This document shows, in pieces, positions 1 through 8,222 of a stretch of 64,000 nucleotides of DNA. Where the stretch lies: contig OY760427.1 of NCBI GenBank assembly GCA_963663495.1, forward strand, positions 3,844,001 through 3,908,000, written 5' to 3'. The DNA is from G963663495 sp963663495. Its GTDB lineage: Bacteria > Bacteroidota > Rhodothermia > Rhodothermales > Bin80. The notes beneath the pieces were generated by a model, which saw only the letters and a program-made list of their open reading frames with translations, was not told the origin of the DNA and ran no database searches. The translations under genes and the position numbers were made by a program. Within the stretch, counting starts at the first letter, position 1; every line of letters starts with the position of its first letter.

Positions 1-1137
1 TATTACCACGGCAAGAAGAAAGGGAAGTTGTTGTCGCATGGGCGCAGCAAGGAGAAGCGCAGTGATTGTCCGTTGGTTACGCTGGCGCTCACCCTGGATG
101 GTTTGGGGTTCCCCCGCAATGTGCAGATCCTGCCGGGCAATGCAGGGGAACCGGCAACGCTCAAAGAGGCGATTGAGAAACTAAACGGCGCTACGCCCAC
201 AGTGATTATGGACTCCGGCATTGCGACGGAGAAGAATCTGCAGTACCTGAAAGAATAGGGACTGAACTGGATCACCGTGGAGCGTTCCAAAGCCCCTCCA
301 GTCCCCGAAAACAAGCCGGATCAACAGTTTACGACCGCAGGGGGAGTTAAGATCAAAGCCTGGAAGATCACCAAAAAGGAAAAAGATGTTGAAGATGTTG
401 AAGACAATGCGGAACTGCGCGTGTTTGTGCACAGTGAGGCTAAGCAGGCGAAGGAGGATCAGATCCTTGAAACCCAATGCAAGAAGTTTGTGAAGGCGCT
501 CACTACACTACATGAGGGACTCTCGAAACCCGGGTACTTGAAGAACTATGAAAAGGTCACGATAAAGGTTGGTCATCTGAACGAAAAGTACAAGAAGGTC
601 TCACACCTGTATGAGGTAGAGGTCAGCAAAAAGGAGGGCACCAAGCATGCAGCATCCGTTACGGTGACCCGGCGTGCTTCGCATGCGCGTCGCACCCAGG
701 CCAGCGGAGGGTATGTGCTTCGGACCAGTCATTCCGGATGGTCGGTGGAAACGGTTGCACGAACCTACTGGCGACTTACAGAGATTGAGCGCACATTCAG
801 ACACAGCAGAGATGACCGCATTGAAGGGCATCTGTTCATCACGGTACTGGCTTATCATGCTGCCCATCTGGTTCGCACCAGACTCAAGGAACACGGGATT
901 CATGATAGTTGGGCGACGATCCGAGACAGGTTGAACAGGATTCGTCGGATTACGACCAAGATGGTTAAGAACCAATATCGGTACCTAATCACGGAGGTGG
1001 ATCAGGATCTGCCTCCGAGTATGGTACAGTTCTTTGCGGTACTGGGATACGTGTATGATCCGGATGCGACCCGCACCGTGACCGAGCATGTGGAGGAAGC
1101 GAGTGCACCGGTGAGCCAGAAGCCTCCAGACTCATGA
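1..1137 (+). pseudogene. IS1634-like transposase, broken copy
   Basis: This is the C-terminal part of a DDE transposase of the IS4/IS1634 type. Reading starts in frame at the window edge (YYHGKKKGKLLSHG). An in-frame TAG at 256-258 interrupts it; the second copy has CAG (Gln) there. A second lesion is a 36-bp deletion near residue 175 of the 277-1137 stretch, after ERTFR. It removes twelve residues that include the Lys of the Y-R-E-K signature kept in copy 2 (ERTFRVMK). The rest is readable to TGA at 1135-1137. The product cannot be an active transposase because part of the catalytic signature is deleted. Confidence 0.8.
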
Positions 1138-1393
1138 CGTATGGTCCCTTCACAACGGTTGAGATAGCGTACTCCAGATGGAGCCACCAGAGCTACGTCC
1201 GATGGAAACGATCCGAGGTAGATCGCAGCGAAACAGGCGGCAAAACACCAGGTAATCAGGGATTCAAACCACCCTAAACCAACTTCAACCGATCCGGTAA
1301 ATCTCACCATCCATTGCTCCTGAAAAAAACGGTCCAAATATGGCCACGGGAGAATTCCGTAGGTTAGTAGCACTACGAAATGGCGAAGTTAGG
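1..1393 (+). mobile_element. IS1634-like insertion sequence, copy 1 (right part)
   Basis: The window opens inside this element. Its right end at 1380-1393 is ATGGCGAAGTTAGG, the reverse complement of CCTAACTTCGCCAT, which bounds the fuller copy at 52869-55209. The coding part and the non-coding tail at 1138-1393 match that second copy base for base over long stretches. Family assignment to the IS4/IS1634 superfamily is inferred from the transposase. The left end lies outside the window, so no target duplication can be tested. Confidence 0.75.
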
Positions 1394-1726
1394 TTAATGC
1401 CAATGGAAGCGCCGTTAAACTTCCAGTGATGCTGCGCCGCTGTGGATTGGAAGAGCGGGCCTACTAAACTGTTGTGCCCCGTCCCGGCACAGTATGCCTC
1501 TGACCACTCTGGATTTATGCGTATAATCGGGCGCTATCCTGCGGCATGTCCGCGCATATCAGTAGCCCGCTCCAGAAATGCCTGAACTACTGTAGAGTGT
1601 ACGGTAGGCACACTATCCGAGGGGCTTTCTGCGTGGATTCTCCGCCTCCAATGGCATTTTAACGCCATCCCTACAACATTGTTGGTTTGGAACGACATGA
1701 AAGCACTGCCACTTACTCCAAACAGG
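1394..1726. other. Intergenic stretch with no recognisable gene
   Basis: This stretch lies between the end of the IS1634-like element and the IS66-type end at 1727. I see no open reading frame with recognisable protein features, no tRNA and no obvious repeat. Confidence 0.5.
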
Positions 1727-2070
1727 GTGAGCGTGCGGTGAACTGCATCTTGATTAGGTGACGGGTTCTGTAGAGCTTACCCGTAGACGTGAGAACCCAG
1801 ACCCCGGACCGCCCGCCTGGTACAGCCTAGACGTACGGCGGAAGAGATGTTTCCGCTGGTAGAGCAGTATAACGAAAGGACCCGGTCCGCAGCGGCGTTT
1901 TGTGCAGAGCACGGCATCTCGTACGGACCGTTGAATTACTGGAGGCGGAAGTATCGCCAGGAGACTGCAGCCGAGGGTTCGTGGGTTTAGGCAATGCAGC
2001 GCCAAGGGAAGCGGCGCAGGTAGAGATCGCGTATCCGCACGAGAGGATGGCATTATTCACATCAAGTCAC
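1727..2070 (+). mobile_element. IS66 left-end remnant
   Basis: GTGAGCGTGCGGTGAA at 1727 matches the end of another IS66 element at 47774 (GTAAGCGTGCGGTGAA) and the general IS66 terminus pattern ending in CGGTGAA. About 120 bp downstream lies a decayed tnpA. No tnpB or tnpC follows, so only the left end survives, next to ispG. Confidence 0.6.
1847..2060 (+). pseudogene. tnpA: IS66 accessory protein TnpA, frameshifted
   Basis: The reading from ATG 1847 gives MFPLVEQYNERTRSAAAFC followed by AEHGISYGPLNYWRRKYRQE. This is the helix-turn-helix pattern of the small IS66 TnpA protein (FCAEHGIS..YW.RKY). The frame ends at TAG 1988-1990. The family-like continuation (FVGLGNAAPREAAQVEIAYPHE) is in the +1 frame from about 1973, so a frameshift has occurred. 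TnpA helps IS66 transposition but is not the transposase. The gene is dead and has no partner genes here. Confidence 0.65.
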
Positions 2071-2186
2071 ACACCATACCTGCCAGGCCGAAATACCCGA
2101 GATATTCCGACAGCCATGCCAGCGAGAGTTGACCAGAACTGACGAACAATCGAACCGCTATAATGACTTATGGGCGACGGGCAGGG

Positions 2187-3263
2187 CTAGGACTGCTCTT
2201 CTTCCCAGGATTCTATCAGATCCAGGACCGTTTCCACGATCTTGTCCTCTGGGGTAGTTCCAATGACTTCACCATTCTTGAATACGTGCGCGCGCCCGCG
2301 CCCCAGCGAGACGCCCAAGTCTGCCCCCTGTGCCTCGCCCGGTCCGTTCACCGCGCATCCCATCAACGCTACCGTCAAATCCTTGTCAAACTGGCGACTG
2401 CTGACAGCCTTCTCAACCTTCTCAACAATAGAAAAAAGATCACCCGTCAGCCGACCACATGTCGGGCACGCAATAATGTTGACACCCGGTCGTCCGACAC
2501 GCAGCGCCTTTAAAATGGAATGCCCTACCTCAACCTCCTTCACCGAGTCTGTTGCCAGCGAAACACGGATCGTGTCCCCGATCCCATCCGCCAACAACGA
2601 CCCAATGCCTATTGAGCTCTTGATGGTTCCAGTCTTCTCCGATCCCGACTCGGTGACACCAAGATGCAGCGGAAAGGATGTGTGCTCAGCCAACAGCCGA
2701 TAAGACTGTATCATGAAATACACATCCGAGTGCTTTACGGATATAATGATATCTTCAAAGCCGTACCGGTCACATCGGTCTACATGGCGCATGGCACTTT
2801 CCAGCAGCGCCTCCGGCTTGGGATAGCCATGATGGTCCAGAATATCACGCTCCAGAGACCCCGAATTCACGCCGATACGGATGGGAACCCCATTGGACTT
2901 GGCCGCAAGAAGCACCTCACGCTCCCACGATTCCTTTCCAATGTTGCCTGGATTGATACGAACCTTCGCCACGCCGGCATCAATGGCCTTCAGCGCATAC
3001 GTATGATTGAAGTGGATATCTGCAACGACTGGTACGTTCGCGCCACGGACAATCGCAGCCAAGGCGTCCGCGTCCTCAGGCCTCGGCACTGCAACACGGA
3101 CGATGTCAGCTCCGGCCTCCGCCAGTTGGTGGATCTCGGCAAGCGTCGCAGGCACATTATGCGTCTTTGATACTGTCATTGATTGCACCGAAATCGGTGC
3201 GCCGCCCCCCACTTGGACTGGCCCAACCTGGACCGGCCTGGATTTTCGCCTAGATCGGTTCAT
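2187..3263 (-). CDS. ispG: 4-hydroxy-3-methylbut-2-en-1-yl diphosphate synthase (flavodoxin/ferredoxin)
   Basis: IspG (GcpE) reductively opens 2-C-methyl-D-erythritol 2,4-cyclodiphosphate to HMBPP in the MEP isoprenoid pathway, using a [4Fe-4S] cluster. At 358 aa this is the short bacterial form, not the roughly 600-aa form with an insert found in many Bacteroidia and plants. The N-terminal barrel shows ISVQSMTVSKTHN and VADIHFN. The cluster ligands are visible as ACPTCGR near residue 264 and MGCAVNGPGE near residue 301, and the Glu of NGPGE caps the cluster. The ATG at 3261-3263 precedes VQVGPVQVGGGAP as expected. ispE lies about 7 kb away, so a second MEP gene is in the window. Confidence 0.95.
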   Translation of the reverse strand: MNRSRRKSRPVQVGPVQVGGGAPISVQSMTVSKTHNVPATLAEIHQLAEAGADIVRVAVPRPEDADALAAIVRGANVPVVADIHFNHTYALKAIDAGVAKVRINPGNIGKESWEREVLLAAKSNGVPIRIGVNSGSLERDILDHHGYPKPEALLESAMRHVDRCDRYGFEDIIISVKHSDVYFMIQSYRLLAEHTSFPLHLGVTESGSEKTGTIKSSIGIGSLLADGIGDTIRVSLATDSVKEVEVGHSILKALRVGRPGVNIIACPTCGRLTGDLFSIVEKVEKAVSSRQFDKDLTVALMGCAVNGPGEAQGADLGVSLGRGRAHVFKNGEVIGTTPEDKIVETVLDLIESWEEEQS

Positions 3264-3376
3264 GTGCTATCCTTAATTTGGTCGTTTCTCAATAAAGCCA
3301 AAATCTTGGGGCAGCATCTGGCACACTGGCCCGCTACACACTTGAATTACGACGTATTCCTTGCATACCCCTTTTA

Positions 3377-4225
3377 CTAATCCTTGCTCCGACTGGCACG
3401 CTCCAACGCCGCGCGCTCAGCTCGCGTAAGCGAGTCTATGCCCTGGTCGCTGATCTTATCAAGAATTTCGTCTACAGATTTATCTGAATCAGGCGATTCC
3501 TCTACTATCAGTCGCTTCTCCAACCTCCTCAGAATACCCGAGCTGCGTTGGACGGGTACTTCCGACACAATGCGGAGAGTCCAGGAGGAAAGATCCATGC
3601 CCCGGCCCTCAAGCCGTACAAACACGAGCCCCGTAAGCGCCCCTCCGAGATGCGCAACCACCGCGGTATCTCCTCCAAAACCAAAAAGAATGTCAAAGGC
3701 CAGGAATGCTATTACTAATACTACCAGGCGAACAGGTCCAAAGAACAACAACCAGATGCGGCGCTGCGGAAACCGGACTGCAACCATTGTTATTACCCCT
3801 AGGACCGATGCCGAAGCCCCATGAATAATCACAGGGTCGCCCGCCGCGAAGCTATACGCCAAAATGCTCAGCAACCCCCCCACAGGACTCGCCAATAGGT
3901 ATACCGCCATCAACTGCTGTCCTCCGTACGTCTCCTCAAATTCCCGTCCAATCCAGTACAGCCACAACATGTTGAATCCCACATGCAGGAGACTCCCTAG
4001 TCCCGGACCACCCAGGTGAAGAAACCCATACGTGATCAGCTGCCACGGCTCAAATAATACACCATCCCAGCTGGCATTCAACGCCAAATGGTCCCACACG
4101 AAGCGCCGGGCAGGCCCAACATGGGATACAACCAGAATCCATGCGACATAGGCAACCACGTTGACAACCAGCAAGAGCCGTAGCGCCCGCGGCAGAGCAG
4201 CAAGCCAAATCCTAAATCGCATCAT
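3377..4225 (-). CDS. Rhomboid family intramembrane protease with C-terminal tail
   Basis: This is a polytopic membrane protein of 282 aa. Hydrophobic helices run from about residue 15 to 200, followed by a charged cytosolic tail of about 80 residues (RRLEKRLIVEESPDS, ILDKISDQGIDSLTRAERAALERAS). Rhomboid features are HVGFNMLWLYWIG, the serine region HGASASVLG and the histidine region AHLGGALTG. The serine motif is GASA, whereas the family motif is GxSG, so activity is likely but not certain. The gene lies 13 bp downstream of a second rhomboid gene on the same strand, and the two look cotranscribed. The tail resembles DUF6576-type ends of Bacteroidota rhomboids, which is inference. Confidence 0.85.
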   Translation of the reverse strand: MMRFRIWLAALPRALRLLLVVNVVAYVAWILVVSHVGPARRFVWDHLALNASWDGVLFEPWQLITYGFLHLGGPGLGSLLHVGFNMLWLYWIGREFEETYGGQQLMAVYLLASPVGGLLSILAYSFAAGDPVIIHGASASVLGVITMVAVRFPQRRIWLLFFGPVRLVVLVIAFLAFDILFGFGGDTAVVAHLGGALTGLVFVRLEGRGMDLSSWTLRIVSEVPVQRSSGILRRLEKRLIVEESPDSDKSVDEILDKISDQGIDSLTRAERAALERASRSKD

Positions 4226-4238
4226 CCGGTGGCTGCCG

Positions 4239-4865
4239 TCAATAAAACGGTCGGCGACGCGGCTGGATTGGCAGCTTGCCGCGCCAGTACAGAATCAAGA
4301 GCAAACCGAAAGCCATACCTCCGAGATGAGCCGCATTGGCCACGCCGGGCTGCGTACCGCTCGTAGCGAAAAACAACTCCAACACCCCGTAGCCTATGAC
4401 CAGCCACTTAGCCTTCATCGGGATCGGCGGAATCAGCAAAACAATTATCTGGTTCGGAAACAACATGCCAAAGGCCAGGAGGATACCAAATACGCCTCCT
4501 GAAGCGCCTATAGTCGGATATATGCCTCCGCTACCCGCCGTAACCGCAAGCTGAACTATCCCTGCCCCGATTACACAAGTGAAGTAATAAATCGAAAAGC
4601 GGCGCGATCCCCACGTTTGCTCAATCTGTACTCCAAACATCCACAGCGCAAACATATTGAAGACCAAGTGCCCCATTCCTCCGTGCAGGAAGCCATATGT
4701 CACCAGCTGCCACAAATAAAAGTCACCAAACCCGGGCGGTGTTGAAAGCGGCCATAACCCGAAATATACCAGCAGCAGGTTGCCTGTCAGTGGGACCTGC
4801 TGGCCTAGAAACACAAGCCCGTTAATGATGAGCAAGTTTTTTACTACTGGCGGGATTGATGACAT
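4239..4865 (-). CDS. Rhomboid family intramembrane serine protease
   Basis: This 208-aa membrane protein has about six hydrophobic segments. It carries the canonical catalytic serine motif GASGGVFGILLAFGMLFP around residue 125 and the catalytic histidine in AHLGGMAFG near residue 185. The HLVFNMFALWMFG segment carries the conserved His and Asn that form the oxyanion pocket in rhomboids. Rhomboids cleave transmembrane substrates within the membrane; no substrate can be inferred here. It is the first gene of a two-rhomboid unit, and ispG follows 113 bp after the second one. Start ATG is at 4863-4865. Confidence 0.9.
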   Translation of the reverse strand: MSSIPPVVKNLLIINGLVFLGQQVPLTGNLLLVYFGLWPLSTPPGFGDFYLWQLVTYGFLHGGMGHLVFNMFALWMFGVQIEQTWGSRRFSIYYFTCVIGAGIVQLAVTAGSGGIYPTIGASGGVFGILLAFGMLFPNQIIVLLIPPIPMKAKWLVIGYGVLELFFATSGTQPGVANAAHLGGMAFGLLLILYWRGKLPIQPRRRPFY

Positions 4866-5017
4866 TTAGGAAGGAGAACCGTAGCGTGGGATAATGCCTA
4901 TTCTGTGCAACTAGCGAAGCAAAGGGGGCAGATATTGAAGCTGACTACCTATGATACGAATACACGGCAGCCTTGTTGTCGGATGCCTTCCGTGAGAGCC
5001 TGCCAATTTGGTCCCGC

Positions 5018-5788
5018 ATGACTCTGTTTGTTTCCGACATGCACTTCGGCCGCGGCAGGTACCGAGAGGACCGAGAGGAAGAACTGGCATTAATTGCCTG
5101 TCTGAACGCCCACTTCGACCAAGCTCAAGGACTTGTGCTGGTGGGCGATGTGTACGATCGGTTCATCGAATACCGGCACCTTATCCCCAAAGGGTACGTG
5201 CGCTTTCAGGCGCTGCTGGCGTCGTGGACAGACAGGGGAATCCCTGTGACGTATGTGGCCGGCAACCACGACCCGTGGCACCTGGACTATTTTGAGCGCG
5301 AACTGGGGGTCCGACTCGTGCGTGATAGCCTTCTTGAATCCATAGGTGACCACGCCGTCTACCTGCATCACGGCAACGCGCTTGGCGGACCAAGCCGTCG
5401 TCTTCACTGCATCCTGCGACATCCAGTACCCGTATGGCTGTACCGCAACCTTCTGGTACCCAACTTTGGACTCGGCTTAGCAGGAAAGGTCAGCAGAAAC
5501 CAGCCTGATGAGCAAGTGGATATGGAGAGCATTACCGCTGCGCGCCGCCACGCCGAGCAAACATTACAGGGTACAGAAGCCGAACTGGTTGTAATGGGAC
5601 ATACACACCAGGCGGAACTGGTGGCTATGAGAAACGGAGTATATATGAATACAGGTAGCTGGCGATACGGTCGCCACTTTGGTCGCTTGGATTCTGGCGT
5701 GGTCGCTTTGCTCCAATGGAACGAGTCCAAGGTTACGATGGTGCAACAGCACCCGCTTACCAGCATTCACCATGGCCAACACTCCTAA
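5018..5788 (+). CDS. Calcineurin-like metallophosphoesterase, LpxH-like
   Basis: The protein carries the metallophosphoesterase motifs in order: SDMHFG, GDVYD, GNHDPW and GHTHQ. The overall size (256 aa) and the GNHDPWHLDYF element resemble UDP-2,3-diacylglucosamine diphosphatase (LpxH) and relatives that hydrolyse the lipid A precursor. Substrate assignment is inference because several soluble phosphoesterases look alike. The reading frame extends upstream to a TTG at 4973. I prefer ATG 5018 because it places MTLF directly before the first beta strand, as is usual. The 3' end overlaps the start of the PBP gene by 17 bp, suggesting coupled expression of two envelope-biogenesis genes. Confidence 0.8.
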   Translation: MTLFVSDMHFGRGRYREDREEELALIACLNAHFDQAQGLVLVGDVYDRFIEYRHLIPKGYVRFQALLASWTDRGIPVTYVAGNHDPWHLDYFERELGVRLVRDSLLESIGDHAVYLHHGNALGGPSRRLHCILRHPVPVWLYRNLLVPNFGLGLAGKVSRNQPDEQVDMESITAARRHAEQTLQGTEAELVVMGHTHQAELVAMRNGVYMNTGSWRYGRHFGRLDSGVVALLQWNESKVTMVQQHPLTSIHHGQHS

Positions 5789-8141
5789 AAAAGGCTACTC
5801 GCGAAAGGGCACCCATGGTGAGACATTGCGGAAACAATCCATCCATCAGCTCTACCGCCGTGTTCTCAGGAAGATATTTCGCGACCCACGCAAATTCCAG
5901 GCCGCGTACGCCGTTTCGGTGCTGTTCTGCATTGCGGTTGCTGGCATCCTTGTAGTAGCCAGCTACCTTGGCTACCTTGTGGCCCTCGCACCGAGCATGC
6001 CCTCCCTTGAGGAGATAGAAAACCCGGACTTGGATCGGGCTACCGTTGCATACACGGTTGACGGGATGGAACTCGCCAGATTCGGCCGTCAAAACAGATC
6101 GTGGATCCGCTATGAGGATATCTCCCCGCACGTCATAAGCGCTCTCGTATCCACAGAAGACGCGCGATTTTTTCATCACTGGGGTGTGGACGTGCTTCGA
6201 ACTGCAAGTGCATTGACACAATCCATTATAGGCGCGCTCCCATTGGGTTTTCTGAACTCCAGTTTCCAACGCCAAGGCGGCAGCACCATCACGCAGCAGC
6301 TCGCACGGAACTTGTTCAATATCCAAATCGGTTTCGCCGTCACAGTGGAGCGTAAGCTAAAGGAGATGGCCACTGCTGCACAACTGGAACGGCGCTACAG
6401 TAAACAGGAAATAATCGAGATGTACCTGAACACGGTCCCTTTTCGCCACAACGCGTACGGGATTGAAGCAGCCAGCCGAACCTACTTCAGTAAGTCTGCC
6501 GCCGACCTCGATGTGTTGGAGTCAGCTACAATGGTCGGTATGCTACAGGCCAACACACGCTACGACCCGGTCAGAAATCCCGACCTTTCCCGGCAACGGC
6601 GCAATGTTGTGCTGCGTCAGATGATAAGACGAGACACCCTCTCAACTGACCGCTATCAGGAGATTTACGACACGTATGGCGATTCACTGACGACCACCCG
6701 ATTGCGAACGGGTGCGGTCACGGACAGCTTTGCACCCTACTTTGCAGAGCACATCCGCATTTGGCTGGCAGGCTGGGGAGACACCAGTGGTGTAGATGTT
6801 TTCGGCGAGGGGCTTCGCGTCTACACTACACTTGACAGTCGGCTGCAGCGCATGGCTCAGGAGGCAGTAGACACACAAATGAAAGGGCTCCAAGCTGTAG
6901 CAGAATGCGAATGGAGCTCCGCGTCCAGTCCCCGATTCGAACTTGGAGGGGACTTGGATGCTTACCAAAATCACCCGTGCCATACAGAACCTTCCAATCG
7001 GTGGGCCTATTTCTGGGAACGGCGAAGCGCGTACCTAACAGCATTCGTCAAAGAAACACCCCGATATGCTGCGTTACTTGAAGAGAGTGTGCCCGAGGAT
7101 GTGGCCTTAGAAATGCTGTTGGAAGACGAAGCTTTTGTTGATTCCTTGAAAACGGATAAAGGGCGGTTAGAGGTCGGCATGGTTTCCCTTGATCCACTAT
7201 CGGGCCAAGTGCGCGCATGGGTCGGCGGCAGCGACCTCCGTATTGACCGATATGATCATGTCGCAACCGCCAAACGGCAGCCAGGCTCAACCTTCAAGCC
7301 ATTTCTGTACGCCACCGCGATTCATAGCGGTCACCATCCGACAGACTCGCTCAAAGATGAGCGCTTCGTGTACCGATCCCCCGACACGGGCGCAATATGG
7401 AGTCCTGAAAATTCAGGAGGGTCCACTACCGGGCGCACAATGACGCTTCGGGAAGGGCTGGCCCGGTCCCTTAATACCATCTCCGGACAACTGATCCTTC
7501 AAGTACCAGCCATTCAGGTAGTCACATTTGCCGAAAAAATGGGAATCAAGAGTCCATTGGACCCCGTGCCATCACTAGCACTCGGAACGAGCGAAGTGTC
7601 AGTCCTCGAACTCACATCGGGGTTTAACACGCTCGCAAACTTGGGCATTTATAATGAGCCAACCGGTATTCTGCGCATTGAAGACCGCAATGGCAAGGTG
7701 CTGTACGAACATCAACCCGTTCCAAACGAGGCACTTTCGGTCTTGACTTCATCCGTCGTATTGGATATGATGCGAGGTGTGGTAAATGAACCGTACGGCA
7801 CAGGCATTCGCATCCGTAATCAATATGGCCTCACCGGTTACGACTTCGCAGGTAAGACGGGTACTACGCAGGAAGGTGCGGACGGCTGGTTTGTGCTACT
7901 GCACCCCAAGCTCGTAACCGGTGCCTGGGTGGGATTTAATGACCGCAGGATGACGTTCCGATCATCCTTCTGGGGTCAGGGCGCACACAATGCACTGTTT
8001 GTTGTCGGCGACTTCACCCGGCGCATCGCAAACGATCCAGAGTCCATTCTAAGCCAGCGAGACCGATTCCCCCTTCCTGAAGCACTAGGATATCAGCCGA
8101 GAGCGCCATCAACGCTTGACGAAAATCGCACAGAGTGGTAG
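5772..8141 (+). CDS. Class A penicillin-binding protein (PBP1A-like)
   Basis: This is a bifunctional peptidoglycan synthase anchored in the inner membrane, 789 aa. After a basic cytoplasmic N-terminus comes one transmembrane helix at about residues 40-65. The GT51 glycosyltransferase domain follows, with EDARFFHHWGVD near residue 129 and QGGSTITQQLARN near 167. The transpeptidase domain shows the active-site SxxK in PGSTFKPF near 503, SLNTIS (SxN) near 565 and KTGTTQEGADGW near 695. All catalytic motifs are intact. I chose ATG 5772 (MANTPKKGYSRK) because longer in-frame reading upstream lies inside the preceding phosphoesterase gene; the two overlap by 17 bp. Confidence 0.93.
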   Translation: MANTPKKGYSRKGTHGETLRKQSIHQLYRRVLRKIFRDPRKFQAAYAVSVLFCIAVAGILVVASYLGYLVALAPSMPSLEEIENPDLDRATVAYTVDGMELARFGRQNRSWIRYEDISPHVISALVSTEDARFFHHWGVDVLRTASALTQSIIGALPLGFLNSSFQRQGGSTITQQLARNLFNIQIGFAVTVERKLKEMATAAQLERRYSKQEIIEMYLNTVPFRHNAYGIEAASRTYFSKSAADLDVLESATMVGMLQANTRYDPVRNPDLSRQRRNVVLRQMIRRDTLSTDRYQEIYDTYGDSLTTTRLRTGAVTDSFAPYFAEHIRIWLAGWGDTSGVDVFGEGLRVYTTLDSRLQRMAQEAVDTQMKGLQAVAECEWSSASSPRFELGGDLDAYQNHPCHTEPSNRWAYFWERRSAYLTAFVKETPRYAALLEESVPEDVALEMLLEDEAFVDSLKTDKGRLEVGMVSLDPLSGQVRAWVGGSDLRIDRYDHVATAKRQPGSTFKPFLYATAIHSGHHPTDSLKDERFVYRSPDTGAIWSPENSGGSTTGRTMTLREGLARSLNTISGQLILQVPAIQVVTFAEKMGIKSPLDPVPSLALGTSEVSVLELTSGFNTLANLGIYNEPTGILRIEDRNGKVLYEHQPVPNEALSVLTSSVVLDMMRGVVNEPYGTGIRIRNQYGLTGYDFAGKTGTTQEGADGWFVLLHPKLVTGAWVGFNDRRMTFRSSFWGQGAHNALFVVGDFTRRIANDPESILSQRDRFPLPEALGYQPRAPSTLDENRTEW

Positions 8142-8179
8142 GAGCTCCCGTAGAGACTAGCGGCATTGAACCAGCTGCC

Positions 8180-8200
8180 GGTCGTGAGGTAGGCACGACC
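8180..8200. terminator. Possible bidirectional stem-loop between convergent genes
   Basis: GGTCGTG at 8180-8186 pairs with CACGACC at 8194-8200 around a 7-nt loop. It lies between the 3' ends of the convergent PBP and sulfatase genes. There is no run of T on either side, so intrinsic termination is uncertain. Confidence 0.35.
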
Positions 8201-8222
8201 TCCAGCCTCGGAAACCGATGCG

